A DNA stretch of 64,000 nt from the NCBI GenBank assembly GCA_964347835.1, contig CAYFZR010000068.1, forward strand, positions 22,953-86,952. The letters are read 5' to 3'. Positions 8,510-18,682 of the stretch are shown in pieces. The first letter of the stretch is position 1. Each line of letters starts with the position of its first letter. Source of the DNA: CAYFZR01 sp964347835 [NCBI: uncultured archaeon] (GTDB lineage Archaea; CAYFZR01). A model generated the notes under the pieces. It did not search any database, was not told the origin of the DNA, and saw only the letters and a program-made list of their open reading frames with translations. The position numbers and the translations under genes were made by a program.

Positions 8510-10000
8510 ATGCCAAAAATATTCGACGAAGCAGAGATGGTAACTACCAGAAATATAACTATTACACCAATTACTCGCTTGGAAGGGCATGGAAAAATCG
8601 ATATATTTCTAAATGATCAGGGAAATGTTAGAGACGCATACTTTCAGGTCGTAGAACTCCGTGGTTTTGAGAAATTTTGCATCGGTAGACCTGTTGAAGA
8701 ACTACCCAGACTGACTCCAAGGATCTGTGGCGTATGTCCTGGTCCGCATCACATGGCTTCTACCAAAGCTGCTGATGCTGTATTCGGAGCCGAGGTGCCA
8801 GAACCAGCAAAGAAGTTAAGGGAACTTTACTATATGGCTCATGTTATACACAGCCACATAGCACACTTTTATATCTTGGCTGCTCCGGATTTTATATTAG
8901 GTCCTGCGGAAGATCCGACTAAAAGAAATATAGTAGGAGTTATAGAAGCCGTAGGTAAAGAGACCGTGAACGATGTTATTACGCATAGGGCTTATGCACA
9001 AAAGATTCAGGAGATGATTGGTGGAAGGGCAACTCATTCTGTTTGTGGCTTGCCAGGAGGAATTTCTAAAGCAATAAACGAAGAAGAAATAAAAGAAATC
9101 GAAATAATGGCAAGATCTTGCGTTAACTTCTCGAGGAGATCGATGAAGATATTTGAAGATTTGGTGCTCGCTAACGATACTTATGTAGACATAATAACAG
9201 GAGACATATACAAAAGTCAGACTTATTACATGGGACTCGTCGATGATGACAACAGGCTCAACCTATACGATGGAAAGATAAGAGTCGTTGATCAAAAAGG
9301 AAAAGAATTCTCTAAGTTTGAGCCAAAAAATTATTTAAAACATATTGCTGAGCATGTAGAGCCCTGGAGCTATCTAAAATTTCCTTATTTAAAGGCTATC
9401 GGGTGGAAAGGTCTAATCGATGGTCAAGAAAGCGGTGTATACAGAGTTGGACCCCTTGCGAGGTTAAATGTAGCAGAAGAAATTGCGACTCCCCTTGCCC
9501 AAGAGGAATACAAAAAAATGCACAAGATTCTTGGTGGAAAACCTACTCATGCGACTCTTGCTTATCACTGGGCTAGATTAATTGAGTTGTTATATGCAAG
9601 TGAGCGTATGCATGAACTCTCGATAGATCCTGATATAACAAGTACGAATATTAGAGGAAAACTAGGCAAACCAAAGGAAGGAGTAGGTGTAATCGAGGCG
9701 CCCAGAGGAACGCTCTTCCATCATTATGTAACAGACAAAGATGGTCTAATAAAAGAGATTAACTTAATAGTAGCAACTGGTAATAACAACGCAGCGATAT
9801 GTATTTCAGTTAAAAAGGCTGCTGAAACTCTTATAAGAGACTGGAAGGTTAGTAACGGACTTTTGAATATGATAGAAATGGCTTTCAGAGCCTATGATCC
9901 GTGTTTCGCTTGTGCTACCCATGCTCTAGGACGCATGTCTTTAGAAATTCGAATATATGATAACGAAAAGAGATTATTCAAAAAACTCACTAATTTTTGA
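8510..10000 (+). CDS. mvhA: MvhA, large subunit of F420-non-reducing NiFe hydrogenase
   Basis: This is the catalytic subunit with the NiFe site. The N-terminal ligand motif is RICGVCPGPHH and the C-terminal one is DPCFACATH. After that His about 25 residues remain, the piece expected to be removed by the maturation endopeptidase. The start is set at the ATG of MPKIFDEAEMV because GAGGATGAT lies just upstream; earlier TTG (8495) and ATG (8501) codons would overlap mvhG. A T-rich tract follows the stop (TTTTTGAATTTTTAC) and probably ends the operon. Confidence 0.96.
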   Translation: MPKIFDEAEMVTTRNITITPITRLEGHGKIDIFLNDQGNVRDAYFQVVELRGFEKFCIGRPVEELPRLTPRICGVCPGPHHMASTKAADAVFGAEVPEPAKKLRELYYMAHVIHSHIAHFYILAAPDFILGPAEDPTKRNIVGVIEAVGKETVNDVITHRAYAQKIQEMIGGRATHSVCGLPGGISKAINEEEIKEIEIMARSCVNFSRRSMKIFEDLVLANDTYVDIITGDIYKSQTYYMGLVDDDNRLNLYDGKIRVVDQKGKEFSKFEPKNYLKHIAEHVEPWSYLKFPYLKAIGWKGLIDGQESGVYRVGPLARLNVAEEIATPLAQEEYKKMHKILGGKPTHATLAYHWARLIELLYASERMHELSIDPDITSTNIRGKLGKPKEGVGVIEAPRGTLFHHYVTDKDGLIKEINLIVATGNNNAAICISVKKAAETLIRDWKVSNGLLNMIEMAFRAYDPCFACATHALGRMSLEIRIYDNEKRLFKKLTNF

Positions 10001-10054
10001 ATTTTTACTCAAATTCCACAAAATTCTAATAAAAGATTAAATATTGTTAACGAG

Positions 10055-10765
10055 ATGAAACAATCAAACTCAATAAACACTGTAGAAGACTGGACTGAGA
10101 AGGGATACGCCTTTGAAAAAGAAGGTATGTTTGAAAAAGCAGTGGAATGCTATGACAAAGCCTTAGAGATTGATTCTAATTATGCTAAGGCATGGAATAA
10201 CAAGGGAACCTCTCTTTTTGGTTTAAGAAATTTTGAAGAAGCAATTAAATGTATTGACAAGGCTTTAGAAATAGATCCAAATTATGCTGAGGCTTGGAAT
10301 AACAAAGGAACCTGTCTCTTTGCATTAAGGATGTTTAATGAAGCCTTAAAATGCTTTGATAAAGCATCGGAAATTGATCCAGAAGCGCCAAATGTTTGGT
10401 TAAATAAAGGTAACGTCCTGCAAAACATGGGTATGTACGAACAGGCTATAGAGGCCTATACCACGGCGTTGAAACTTAATCCGAATTTAAAATGGGCGTG
10501 GAGCAGTAAAGGATTCACTCTTCACGGTATAGGCAATTTAAATGAAGCGATACTCTGCTATGATAAAGCCTTGGAAATAGATCCCAATCTAGCAGGTGTC
10601 TTGAATAATAAAGGGCTTGCCTTAAAGGATTTAGGCAGGTTAGACGAGGCTCTAGAATGCTTTAAGAATGTTTTGGATATTGAGCCCTCCCTTGTTGTTG
10701 CCAAAGTAAATAGAGAAGCAGTTTTAGAGATGATTGACAAACGTGAAAAATACAGACAAAAATGA
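10055..10765 (+). CDS. Tetratricopeptide-repeat protein
   Basis: The 236-residue protein is built almost entirely of about six 34-residue TPR units, each with the pattern AWNNKGxxLFxLxxFxEAIKCxDKALEIDPN. TPR arrays are protein-interaction scaffolds, and the partner cannot be read from sequence. It lies 54 bp after mvhA with its own AT-rich upstream region, so co-transcription with hydrogenase is possible but unproven. No signal peptide or enzyme domain is seen. Confidence 0.9.
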   Translation: MKQSNSINTVEDWTEKGYAFEKEGMFEKAVECYDKALEIDSNYAKAWNNKGTSLFGLRNFEEAIKCIDKALEIDPNYAEAWNNKGTCLFALRMFNEALKCFDKASEIDPEAPNVWLNKGNVLQNMGMYEQAIEAYTTALKLNPNLKWAWSSKGFTLHGIGNLNEAILCYDKALEIDPNLAGVLNNKGLALKDLGRLDEALECFKNVLDIEPSLVVAKVNREAVLEMIDKREKYRQK

Positions 10766-10780
10766 CTGAAATCGGAAAAA

Positions 10781-12553
10781 TCAACCCTCTTCTTTCCTAA
10801 CTTCCTCTACTTTCTTTAACTGGGCCCTGTACATATCAACTATTTCATCTACAGTTGTAGCATCGTGGGGTCCTTTGTCCTCCCTCCATCTGCCTGTGAA
10901 CCTTGGAAATCTTACTGCTATTCCAGAATCCTTTCTAATTCGACCAAAGGCGCACGTATGGACAGGGCTTAATGTAAGTTCGTCTCCTATTACCTCCATT
11001 ACTACGTTAGGCTCGAACCATACATCAGCTTCGAATTCGCTTTCTACGCTATGATGCTTTTCCTCAATTTTATAGGGCGCAAGCATATTCGGAATGTTTC
11101 CCAAGTCTTCGTCTGTGAGGCCGCTGCCGACCTTACAAACGGTATAGAACTTTTCTTGTTCTCTATGGATGACACTTGTAAGCAGTGCTCCATACGAGCC
11201 GGATCTTTTTCCTCTACCTATAAATGCGCCTACAACAACCACATCTATAGGCTCGATCATCATAGACTGATAAGAGCGTTTTAATTTAATCCAGAGCCAA
11301 CCTCTGGCTCCTGCCTGATAGATTCCATCCAGAGATTTGAGTATTAGACCTTCGCAGCCTGATTCTATTGCATGTTCGAAGAAGCTTTCAATTTCTTTAG
11401 GATCATCCGCAATCAAAGATTCAGCCAATCTGAGGCGCATATTTTCTTTAACAATGCCTTTAAGTCTATTTCTCCGATCAAAGTAGCCTTTTTGGGTTAG
11501 ATCATCTCCATCTATATATAGTATATCGAAAAGGTAAAGACTGATTGGAAACTTCTCTCTAGCCTCCTCGATTCCGTGTTTTCTTCTTCTGTGCATGAGC
11601 TGCTGAAACGGAAGTAATTCCCCTGTATCAGGATCTATTGCGACGCATTCGGCTTCGATAATGGCGTCACTGGCTCTTATATATTCTTTAGTAAGATCGC
11701 TTACGTCTGGGTATTGATTGGTGATATTTTCGAGTCTCCTTGAGAAAAGTACAACGTTATCGTTATTTTTGTGAATCTGAATTCTTTCTCCATCATATTT
11801 CAACTCGCAGGCTGCTTTTCCGCCAAGTTTTTCCAGTGCCTCCTCGGATGTAACGAGTCTTTGAGCCATCATCATCCTTATGGGTCTACCTATCTTCACG
11901 TGGTAATTCTTTATACCTTCCAAACCTTCGTTTGCCAAAGTCTTGGCTACGTCGCCGAGGTCTGATGTTAAGTTATAAGCTCTCTCTATGATTTCTCTGT
12001 TCGTCTTGTCTCCCGTATAAGCAATCGCTAGAGCATCTAGAATTGTCATATCTGCTATACCCAGTCTAAGCTTTCCTAAAACTGTTCTTATGATATATTT
12101 CGCCTCTTTTGGCTCGGCATCCGCCAATAACCCGGAGAGCAGCCTTACTTTTATATCGATGCTACCCGGTCCTGTTGATCTTGCTATTCTATCAAAGGTA
12201 TCATATACTTCCTGTATTGTTAACGGCTTAGCAAAAAGGGTGGATTGTTTTTTACTTTTTGCTAAATGTTCAGCCGTAAAACCTAAATCTCCTCTTTCCT
12301 TTAGATCTTTTTCTGTTTCTCTAGTACTGACTCCAAAGGCAATCGATATAGCGCGAATAGCGAGCTTTTCAGCTATACCCATCTCCAAATCCACAAAATC
12401 AGGATAAAGCTTCCCTTGGGTAAAATAGGCTACCTTATCTACGATATCTTTCTCACATTTTTTGAAGAGATCGACCAAGAAATCAGTCATCTCTAGTCTC
12501 TTGGTGGTTGCTTCTATACTTTCATATACGACAACCAAGTCGAAGTATCTCAA
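10781..12553 (-). CDS. lig: ATP-dependent DNA ligase (archaeal LigB type)
   Basis: The 590-residue archaeal replicative-type ligase has the nucleotidyl-transfer motif KYDGERIQIH with catalytic Lys252, an N-terminal DNA-binding domain (1-220), and the C-terminal OB domain ending near RFPRFTGRWREDK (motif VI region). The start is TTG at 12553, preceded by AAGGTG. It is divergent from the polymerase-domain gene at 12608 with about 55 bp between them, suggesting a shared control region and related roles in repair or Okazaki-fragment joining. Confidence 0.95.
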   Translation of the reverse strand: MRYFDLVVVYESIEATTKRLEMTDFLVDLFKKCEKDIVDKVAYFTQGKLYPDFVDLEMGIAEKLAIRAISIAFGVSTRETEKDLKERGDLGFTAEHLAKSKKQSTLFAKPLTIQEVYDTFDRIARSTGPGSIDIKVRLLSGLLADAEPKEAKYIIRTVLGKLRLGIADMTILDALAIAYTGDKTNREIIERAYNLTSDLGDVAKTLANEGLEGIKNYHVKIGRPIRMMMAQRLVTSEEALEKLGGKAACELKYDGERIQIHKNNDNVVLFSRRLENITNQYPDVSDLTKEYIRASDAIIEAECVAIDPDTGELLPFQQLMHRRRKHGIEEAREKFPISLYLFDILYIDGDDLTQKGYFDRRNRLKGIVKENMRLRLAESLIADDPKEIESFFEHAIESGCEGLILKSLDGIYQAGARGWLWIKLKRSYQSMMIEPIDVVVVGAFIGRGKRSGSYGALLTSVIHREQEKFYTVCKVGSGLTDEDLGNIPNMLAPYKIEEKHHSVESEFEADVWFEPNVVMEVIGDELTLSPVHTCAFGRIRKDSGIAVRFPRFTGRWREDKGPHDATTVDEIVDMYRAQLKKVEEVRKEEG

Positions 12554-12607
12554 CGGAGCACCTTAGGAATATTTTTATTGAATTAGGTAATACTCTTTTT
12601 GGTTGAT

Positions 12608-13729
12608 ATGGAATTGATCGAGGATCGCATACTTCTTTTACTAGCGATTAAAGAAAAAAAGAAAACGATTAGTTTCGAGCACATCGCTGAAAAGGTAATA
12701 CGTGATGAAAAAGGCAGGATAAGTGAGTTAGATGTTAGAGATGCCGTTGATAGATTGATTTCTAGGGAATTCATAACTGAGGCGAAAAAAAATTATTATG
12801 CAACTGAAAAAGGAATGCGGGAGATAACAGATAGACTGGAATCAATCGGAAAAGAGTTGAATCTCTCTTACCGTATGGTTTTGAAGGCGAAGAATTATTA
12901 TCCTTTGATTGCGGAGGCTTTACTCCCGTTTTTAAAAGAGAGGGCCACCAGCGTTGTAAAAATTTTTAGTGACGATAAAGATCCTACTCGTAGAATAAAA
13001 CCTCTTTTTGTAAGATATGCAAAGTATAAGCCTAAACCAGTACATATTCAAATAAGTAATACCGAAGATTTAATTAAATACGTTGACAGTCACGCCATCG
13101 ACTTCATACCCTACATCCATAAGTTAAACTCGAAAGATCCAGATTGGTTTGTCTTAGACTTGGATGCGGGTCCAGAATTTGAAAAAAAAGAAAAGGGCTT
13201 CAATTTAGTTAAATTAACTGCCGAAAAGTTAGTAGAAGTCTTAGAAGACTATGAAATCTCTTCTAACATAAAGTTCAGTGGATCTAGAGGTATTCAAATC
13301 TGGACAAGTCTAGATAACACTAAATTAGCCTCAGGAGATTTATTCGCACTTTATCGAAAGTTTGCTCAAATAATTCAATTTAATTTGGAGGAAAAATTAC
13401 AGGAATTACCGTCAAAGACCTTGGAAGAATATTATGAGATTGTTGAGAAAGGCAAACCTATAACTACCTCCACAGTAGCCAAGAAGAGTGAAAGATCTGA
13501 TCAAATCTTAATCGATTGGAGTACGATGAAGCCTTCTGGAGACGTAAGGGCCCCATTTAGCTTACATTACAAGACTGGTTGGGTCTCATGCCCAATAGAT
13601 CATAAACACCTTCTCGATTTTAAAATATCCGAAGCGTTTACGGAAAATGTTGCTAAGAATGTTGATAAGTTAATCGACGCCTTTAGACTTGAGATATCTG
13701 ATCCCTCTCTCATTATAAAAGAACTATGA
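12608..13729 (+). CDS. LigD-like polymerase/primase-domain (PolDom) protein with N-terminal winged helix
   Basis: The product has 373 residues. Residues 1-80 look like a winged-helix DNA-binding segment. The rest matches the archaeo-eukaryotic primase superfamily of LigD polymerase domains: acidic pair in VLDLDAGPEF (D184, D186), SGSRGIQIW near 224, and a late acidic motif in ILIDWSTMKPSG followed by VRAPFSLHYKTG. LigD PolDom adds ribo- or deoxyribonucleotides at broken ends. The neighbour is a stand-alone ligase, so the two may act as a split LigD. Ku is not in the window. The start is ATG 12608; a TTG at 12599 is an alternative. Confidence 0.8.
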   Translation: MELIEDRILLLLAIKEKKKTISFEHIAEKVIRDEKGRISELDVRDAVDRLISREFITEAKKNYYATEKGMREITDRLESIGKELNLSYRMVLKAKNYYPLIAEALLPFLKERATSVVKIFSDDKDPTRRIKPLFVRYAKYKPKPVHIQISNTEDLIKYVDSHAIDFIPYIHKLNSKDPDWFVLDLDAGPEFEKKEKGFNLVKLTAEKLVEVLEDYEISSNIKFSGSRGIQIWTSLDNTKLASGDLFALYRKFAQIIQFNLEEKLQELPSKTLEEYYEIVEKGKPITTSTVAKKSERSDQILIDWSTMKPSGDVRAPFSLHYKTGWVSCPIDHKHLLDFKISEAFTENVAKNVDKLIDAFRLEISDPSLIIKEL

Positions 13730-13742
13730 CTGGATGATGGTA

Positions 13743-15395
13743 ATGAAAGATGTTTTCTTAATCGAGGTGTCCTTCGAAGTAGCCAATATGGTGGGGGGAA
13801 TTTATTCCGTACTTGCTTCTAAAGCAAGTAAAATGATGGAAAAGTTTCCTAATTATTTAACAATAGGTTTCTATAATTCATATAATTCGCCCAAAGATTT
13901 CTTGTTTAAAAAAGCCGAGCCTGAAATAGAACATGTATTTAAAGAGATAAAGAAAGTGGACATTATCCCATATTACGGCCAATGGAAGGGGGGAAACGGC
14001 TCTCCGTGTATTTTGCTCGAAACTAAGAGTTACATGAGCAAAGAAGATATAAAAAATAGTATTAAAAGAAGAAACTGGGAACTTTTTGGTATAGACAGTT
14101 TGAATTCCCCATTTACATATGATGAGCCAATTGTTTGGTCTGAAGCAGTAGCCAAATTGATAGAATTGCTTATAAAGACGGATCTATATAAAGATAAAAA
14201 GACCGTAGTGATAGCTCACGAATGGCTTTCTTCAGGCGTTATATTCAGAGAGAAAGGAAAAAAACTTGATTATAAAACGATATTCATAGCTCATCAGACC
14301 ATGCATGGAAGAGAGGAAAGTGCATTGGGAGTAGATGTGGCTTCCTTAATCGAAGAGGGTTTAAAAAGTGGAGTAACTTTCTCTCCAGAAAGAGCCTACG
14401 AAATAGATATTGCCGCGAAACATTTTACTGAAGGGGCAGCCTCAAGATACGCTGATCTATTTGCCACAGTATCGCGTTCCACTGCTAAAGAAGCGGAATA
14501 TTACCTTGGAAAGGCACCAGACATGATTTTAACAAACGGCGTAGATTTCGAAAGATTTAAAAACTTCGACAAAGATCTGAACAGAAGAAAAATTTCAGAA
14601 TTTGTGCGGGCTTTTTTTTACCCTTACTATGAGTTAAACGAAGTTGATTTAATTGTACTGACTTCTGGAAGATATGAATTTAAGAACAAGGGATTTGATC
14701 TTTTTATAACTTCTTTAGCAAAATTAAATGAAGAATTAAAGTCGATGAACAAAGAAAAGATCGTCATATCCTTCTTTCTAGTTCCTGCAGGAATAAAGGC
14801 TTTGAATTCAGATGTAGCGAACGCCATAGAAAAATATCTAAAAGAAGACCTTCGCGAAATTTACAAAGAAAAGAACCCACCATTGGGTACTCATGATTAC
14901 TTGGAAGAAAAAGATCCAATCCTCGATTTGTGTTGGAAACTTGGATTGCGAAATGAAAAAGCAGATATGGTTAAGGTAATTGCAATTCCTACTTATATTA
15001 GAAGAGATAGCCCCCCTATCTATCTTGATTATTTCGATTTTGTTAGCGGATGCGATTTAGGAGTTTTTCCTAGTAAATACGAACCCTTCGGTCTAACTCC
15101 TGTAGAAACTGCTGCATGCGGCTGTATTTCTGTTACTACTGATTTGGCTGGTTTTGGAGTTGAACTTCTTTCGATGGGAAAAGGGAAAAAATACGACGGG
15201 ATATATGTACTTCCAAGGAAAAAAAAGAGTTTTGATGAAAGTTCAGAGACTCTTAAAGAGTTCCTATTCGAATTGGTTATCATGTCCGAAGATGAAAAAT
15301 CTAAGTTAAAGAAGAAGTCGCATGACCTTGCGAGACTTTTTTCATGGGAAAAACTAATCGAAAACTATGTTGAAGCAGTTAAAAGAGTTCTATAA
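13743..15395 (+). CDS. Glycogen/starch synthase, GT3-like glycosyltransferase
   Basis: The roughly 550-residue protein begins LIEVSFEVANMVGGIYSVL, which resembles the opening of eukaryote-type (GT3) glycogen synthase rather than bacterial GlgA. Near the C-terminus PSKYEPFGLTPVETAACGC is the nucleotide-sugar binding segment with the conserved Glu. It would extend alpha-1,4-glucan from a nucleotide-glucose. It starts a few bases after the polymerase-domain gene and may be in its transcript. ATG 13734 is an alternative start three codons upstream; GGATGAT favours 13743. Confidence 0.82.
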   Translation: MKDVFLIEVSFEVANMVGGIYSVLASKASKMMEKFPNYLTIGFYNSYNSPKDFLFKKAEPEIEHVFKEIKKVDIIPYYGQWKGGNGSPCILLETKSYMSKEDIKNSIKRRNWELFGIDSLNSPFTYDEPIVWSEAVAKLIELLIKTDLYKDKKTVVIAHEWLSSGVIFREKGKKLDYKTIFIAHQTMHGREESALGVDVASLIEEGLKSGVTFSPERAYEIDIAAKHFTEGAASRYADLFATVSRSTAKEAEYYLGKAPDMILTNGVDFERFKNFDKDLNRRKISEFVRAFFYPYYELNEVDLIVLTSGRYEFKNKGFDLFITSLAKLNEELKSMNKEKIVISFFLVPAGIKALNSDVANAIEKYLKEDLREIYKEKNPPLGTHDYLEEKDPILDLCWKLGLRNEKADMVKVIAIPTYIRRDSPPIYLDYFDFVSGCDLGVFPSKYEPFGLTPVETAACGCISVTTDLAGFGVELLSMGKGKKYDGIYVLPRKKKSFDESSETLKEFLFELVIMSEDEKSKLKKKSHDLARLFSWEKLIENYVEAVKRVL

Positions 15396-15408
15396 ATTAA
15401 AAATAAAT

Positions 15409-16503
15409 TTATTTAAGATGGTTTAGTCTCTGAATTGCTCGAATTCCTTCTTTATCTCCTAATTTGCTTTGTACTATTGCATCTTCTAGAATTTTGATAG
15501 CACTATCATAATCTTCTTTATTAACAGGGAATGGTACACCATCTTTCCCTCCGAAGGCAAAGCAAAACTTCACGGGATCTTTCCAACTAGGTTTGTCACC
15601 AAATATTATCTCTGAGACCAATGTTAGGCCTCTTATGGTCGTTGGTCCTACTCCCTTTACTGCTAAAAGATTTTCAAAATTTTCTGGTTGTAATTCATAC
15701 GTCCTCTCTATTGCTCGCCAATTCATCCTATCTGGAACCTTATAGAGAGTTTCTTTAGTTTTAAAGTTTTTAAAATTTAAAAGAGTTTTTTGGCCCTCTT
15801 TTAATGATTCAAAAATTTTTTTTGTATAGAAAGGCTTTTCTTTACAGATATCTGTAATAGTAGATCTACAGTTTCTGCTTTCTTTAGAAGTTAGGTCTAA
15901 TACTTTATCGTGGAAAACATCACCAACTATGCCCTTATGGGGTTCTTCCACGAAATCTATAATGTTTTCCGAGAGCCAGTGGTATCTTCTAGCAGTTTTC
16001 ATTTCGACATTCAATCCCTGCTGTATCACTGTCCATTTCCCTTTCTCATTCAAAAACATAGAATGATGATATAAAGGATATCCTGCTTGTATTGCCGTAT
16101 TATCTACTTTTGCACACATTTTACTCGAATATTTTAAGTCTTCTAGCGTTCTTTCTCCTAAGGAAAATTCATTCGTGATCTTTTCCAATTCTAAGGGGCT
16201 TTTCCTGGATTGTCTACCCTTTCCACCCACTCCTTGAACACCGAGTTCGTTCTCTCTAAATATTGTCTTTAGTACTCCACAAAGAACGGTAGTTGTGCCT
16301 GAAGAATTCCAGTCGAATCCCAATACGTTTGATAGTGCCTGAAAGAAAAAGGGGTCAGATAGCCTAGACAATATTTCATCTGTTCCGTATTCATCTGCCA
16401 TAACTGACATAATTGACTTGCCTAAATCTATCATTCTGTCAGTTAGCCAGTCTGGTGCCTTTCCTCCATGTAATCTAAGATGCGCGATTCCACTACGTCT
16501 CAT
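15409..16503 (-). CDS. DUF763 family protein
   Basis: The 364-residue product opens MRRSGIAHLRLHGGKAPDWL, the family signature, and contains a helix-hairpin-helix-like stretch ENLLAVKGVGPTTIRGLTLVSEI (around residue 280) that suggests contact with nucleic acid. DUF763 is widespread in archaea and some bacteria with no established reaction. It lies leftward, convergent with the glycogen synthase gene. Confidence 0.85.
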   Translation of the reverse strand: MRRSGIAHLRLHGGKAPDWLTDRMIDLGKSIMSVMADEYGTDEILSRLSDPFFFQALSNVLGFDWNSSGTTTVLCGVLKTIFRENELGVQGVGGKGRQSRKSPLELEKITNEFSLGERTLEDLKYSSKMCAKVDNTAIQAGYPLYHHSMFLNEKGKWTVIQQGLNVEMKTARRYHWLSENIIDFVEEPHKGIVGDVFHDKVLDLTSKESRNCRSTITDICKEKPFYTKKIFESLKEGQKTLLNFKNFKTKETLYKVPDRMNWRAIERTYELQPENFENLLAVKGVGPTTIRGLTLVSEIIFGDKPSWKDPVKFCFAFGGKDGVPFPVNKEDYDSAIKILEDAIVQSKLGDKEGIRAIQRLNHLK

Positions 16504-16540
16504 CTTATTCTGATTCTATCGTATTTCAAATATAAAAAGA

Positions 16541-16825
16541 CTATTCATGCTTCGTTACGTATGTTATGGCACAACCTGTTTCATCCGCAACCTTTATGAT
16601 TCTGTTAAACGCTTCTTCCTTGTCCTTTCTCGTCAGACCTATTATGTTAAAACTCATGGTTGCGGTAATTTTTTCTCCTGATCCTCTTCTAAGAGCAGGA
16701 ATTTCAATTATTATGTTTGTAAGGTCTGCATTTACACCTTTTAAGGCGTCAGTTATTTTAAAAAGTACTTCCCTTTCGATTATGTGTCCGGCCAGACCAA
16801 CCTCATCTACTGCCTTCTCAACCAT
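16541..16825 (-). CDS. Small conserved-looking hypothetical protein
   Basis: The 94-residue protein has alternating strand/helix character (LTNIIIEIPALRRG, KITATMSFNIIGL, EEAFNRIIKVADETG), suggestive of a small ferredoxin-like or ACT-like fold. I do not recognise the family. A strong ribosome binding site GAGGTGA lies upstream of the ATG, which supports a real gene. It is upstream of DUF763 on the same strand, 37 bp away. Confidence 0.65.
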   Translation of the reverse strand: MVEKAVDEVGLAGHIIEREVLFKITDALKGVNADLTNIIIEIPALRRGSGEKITATMSFNIIGLTRKDKEEAFNRIIKVADETGCAITYVTKHE

Positions 16826-16928
16826 ATTTTCACCTCTACATAATTATTTCCCCTTATACTTAACAATTGCCTACAAAAAATTAAAATAAATGTTCTTTCA
16901 TATTCCTTGTGGAGCAGGTGAACCTCAA

Positions 16929-18176
16929 TTGACTACGCTCATGTGGGTCGAACTAATTCTTCTCATTGTGCTTATCTTACTATCAGGTTTTTTTTCCGGG
17001 TCAGAAACAGCATTAATTTCCTTGAATAAGATTAGAATTAAGTATCTTATCCAAAAAGGTGAAAAGAGAGCAAAAACCGTAGATGAGTTGCTTGAACGTC
17101 CAAATAGACTTCTTTCAACGATTCTTATCGGTAATAACCTTGTAAACGTTGCCGCCTCTGCTTTGGCCACTTCTTTGGCAATACAATACTTCGGAAATAA
17201 GGGAGTGGGCATCGCAACAGGAATAATGACCCTTGTTTTACTTATGTTTGGGGAAATTAGCCCCAAGACTTTCGCTGCAAAAAATGCAGAAAAGGTATCT
17301 TTTATCGTATCAAAACCTATCAAGGCATTTGAGTTCATATTTTATCCAGTTATAGAGGTTTTAACGAGATTTGCTAACTTTATGATCAGGATTCTTGGAG
17401 AGGAAGCCGAAGAATCTCCATTTATTACAGAAGAAGAAATCAAGACTTTGTTGTATGTAGGAGAAGAAGAAGGTGAAATCGAGCCTGAAGAAAGAGAGAT
17501 GATCCATAAGATCTTCGAATTCGGTGAAACCACTGTAAAAGAAGTTTTGGTACCGAGAATGGATATGATCTGCGTTGAGGCGAGGCAATCTATACAAAAG
17601 GCGCTTGAGTTATCCTTAGAACGTGGATTTTCAAGGTTACCCGTATATGAAGGCACGGTAGACAACATAATAGGAATAGTTCACATAAAAGACCTGTTTA
17701 TGTCTCTAAAGGAAAAACAGGACGCATCCTTAAAAGAAGTCATGAGATCTGCCTATTATGTCCCGGAAACCAAAAAGGTTTATGATCTTTTGAGGGATTT
17801 GCAAAGAAGTAGGCAGCATATGGCGATATGTACGGACGAGTATGGTGGTACTGTGGGATTAGTTACCATTGAAGACCTTTTAGAAGAGATAGTCGGAGAG
17901 ATTACTGACGAACACGATCCCAGGAAGGAATTGATAAAGAAGTTAGACGATAGAACTTTTATTGTTAACGGTAAAGTACCTATAGATGAATTGAACGAAC
18001 ATTTGGGATCAAAATTTCCAGAGGAGAATTCTGAAACCATAGGAGGATTTGTATTCCATTGTCTCGGTAAATTACCCAAATTAGGAGATTCCATCGAGTA
18101 CGACGGATATGAAATAACGGTTGAAAAAATAGAAAGAAGAAGAATTATGCAGGTAAAAATAATCAAGCCTATTTAA
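16929..18176 (+). CDS. CNNM/CorC-type membrane protein with CBS pair
   Basis: This is a HlyC/CorC-family protein of about 415 residues: an N-terminal DUF21 membrane domain with four hydrophobic segments ([18 protein letters not shown] first), two CBS domains in the middle ([15 protein letters not shown] and the [16 protein letters not shown] region), and a C-terminal CorC/HlyC domain ([13 protein letters not shown]). The family is linked to magnesium or other cation efflux. The start is taken as TTG because AGCAGGTGA lies 7 bp before it; ATG 16941 is the alternative. Confidence 0.88.
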   Translation: MTTLMWVELILLIVLILLSGFFSGSETALISLNKIRIKYLIQKGEKRAKTVDELLERPNRLLSTILIGNNLVNVAASALATSLAIQYFGNKGVGIATGIMTLVLLMFGEISPKTFAAKNAEKVSFIVSKPIKAFEFIFYPVIEVLTRFANFMIRILGEEAEESPFITEEEIKTLLYVGEEEGEIEPEEREMIHKIFEFGETTVKEVLVPRMDMICVEARQSIQKALELSLERGFSRLPVYEGTVDNIIGIVHIKDLFMSLKEKQDASLKEVMRSAYYVPETKKVYDLLRDLQRSRQHMAICTDEYGGTVGLVTIEDLLEEIVGEITDEHDPRKELIKKLDDRTFIVNGKVPIDELNEHLGSKFPEENSETIGGFVFHCLGKLPKLGDSIEYDGYEITVEKIERRRIMQVKIIKPI

Positions 18177-18290
18177 GATAGCCTAAGAACAAAATTATCT
18201 TTTAAATCTCTGATAAATTTCTCATCGGTATTTGTTTAATTTGCGCAAAATGTCCAAATATATATAGGGAATCTAAGTAACTATTTATTT

Positions 18291-18680
18291 ATGTCAATAT
18301 TCCAGAGGATGACTCGCGTCCTAAAAAAAGATGTTAATTTCCTTTTCGTTGTCGATTCACAATATTGTGTTGAGCTATTTAATGATGTATACGATATGTT
18401 AGAAAAAGATGACTTTCTATTTATTCTTGCTTTGCATAATGCGAGAGATATAGAGTCAAAAAGTCTTTTCGAAATGCTCAGGTCACTTGCGATCGACCTA
18501 CCTAACGTTAAAAGTTTCAAAATTGTCGAGTGTAATATATCCGCACCCAGGCTATACGTGGACGAAATCAAGAAACATTACAGAGATAAAGATATTAACG
18601 CTATAATAATTTCGAAGAAAAGACCTCACGTTTATGAGAGGGTCTCTTCCGCCCTTGAAATTCCTATTATTGCAATATGA
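18291..18680 (+). CDS. Hypothetical protein, possible USP-like fold
   Basis: The product has 129 residues. Its C-terminal stretch INAIIISKKRPHVYERVSSALEIPIIAI resembles the last strand-helix-strand of universal-stress-type proteins, but no nucleotide-binding motif is clear. A TATA box (AAATATATATAGG, about 18252) lies roughly 35 bp before the ATG, so the message may be nearly leaderless. It converges on thiC. Confidence 0.6.
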   Translation: MSIFQRMTRVLKKDVNFLFVVDSQYCVELFNDVYDMLEKDDFLFILALHNARDIESKSLFEMLRSLAIDLPNVKSFKIVECNISAPRLYVDEIKKHYRDKDINAIIISKKRPHVYERVSSALEIPIIAI

Positions 18681-18682
18681 AG

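Noticed and set aside
3929-10000. Methanogenesis locus
   Set aside because: Hdr and Mvh subunits are also found in non-methanogens, and no mcr, mtr or fpo genes are in the window, so only a hydrogen/disulfide module is claimed.
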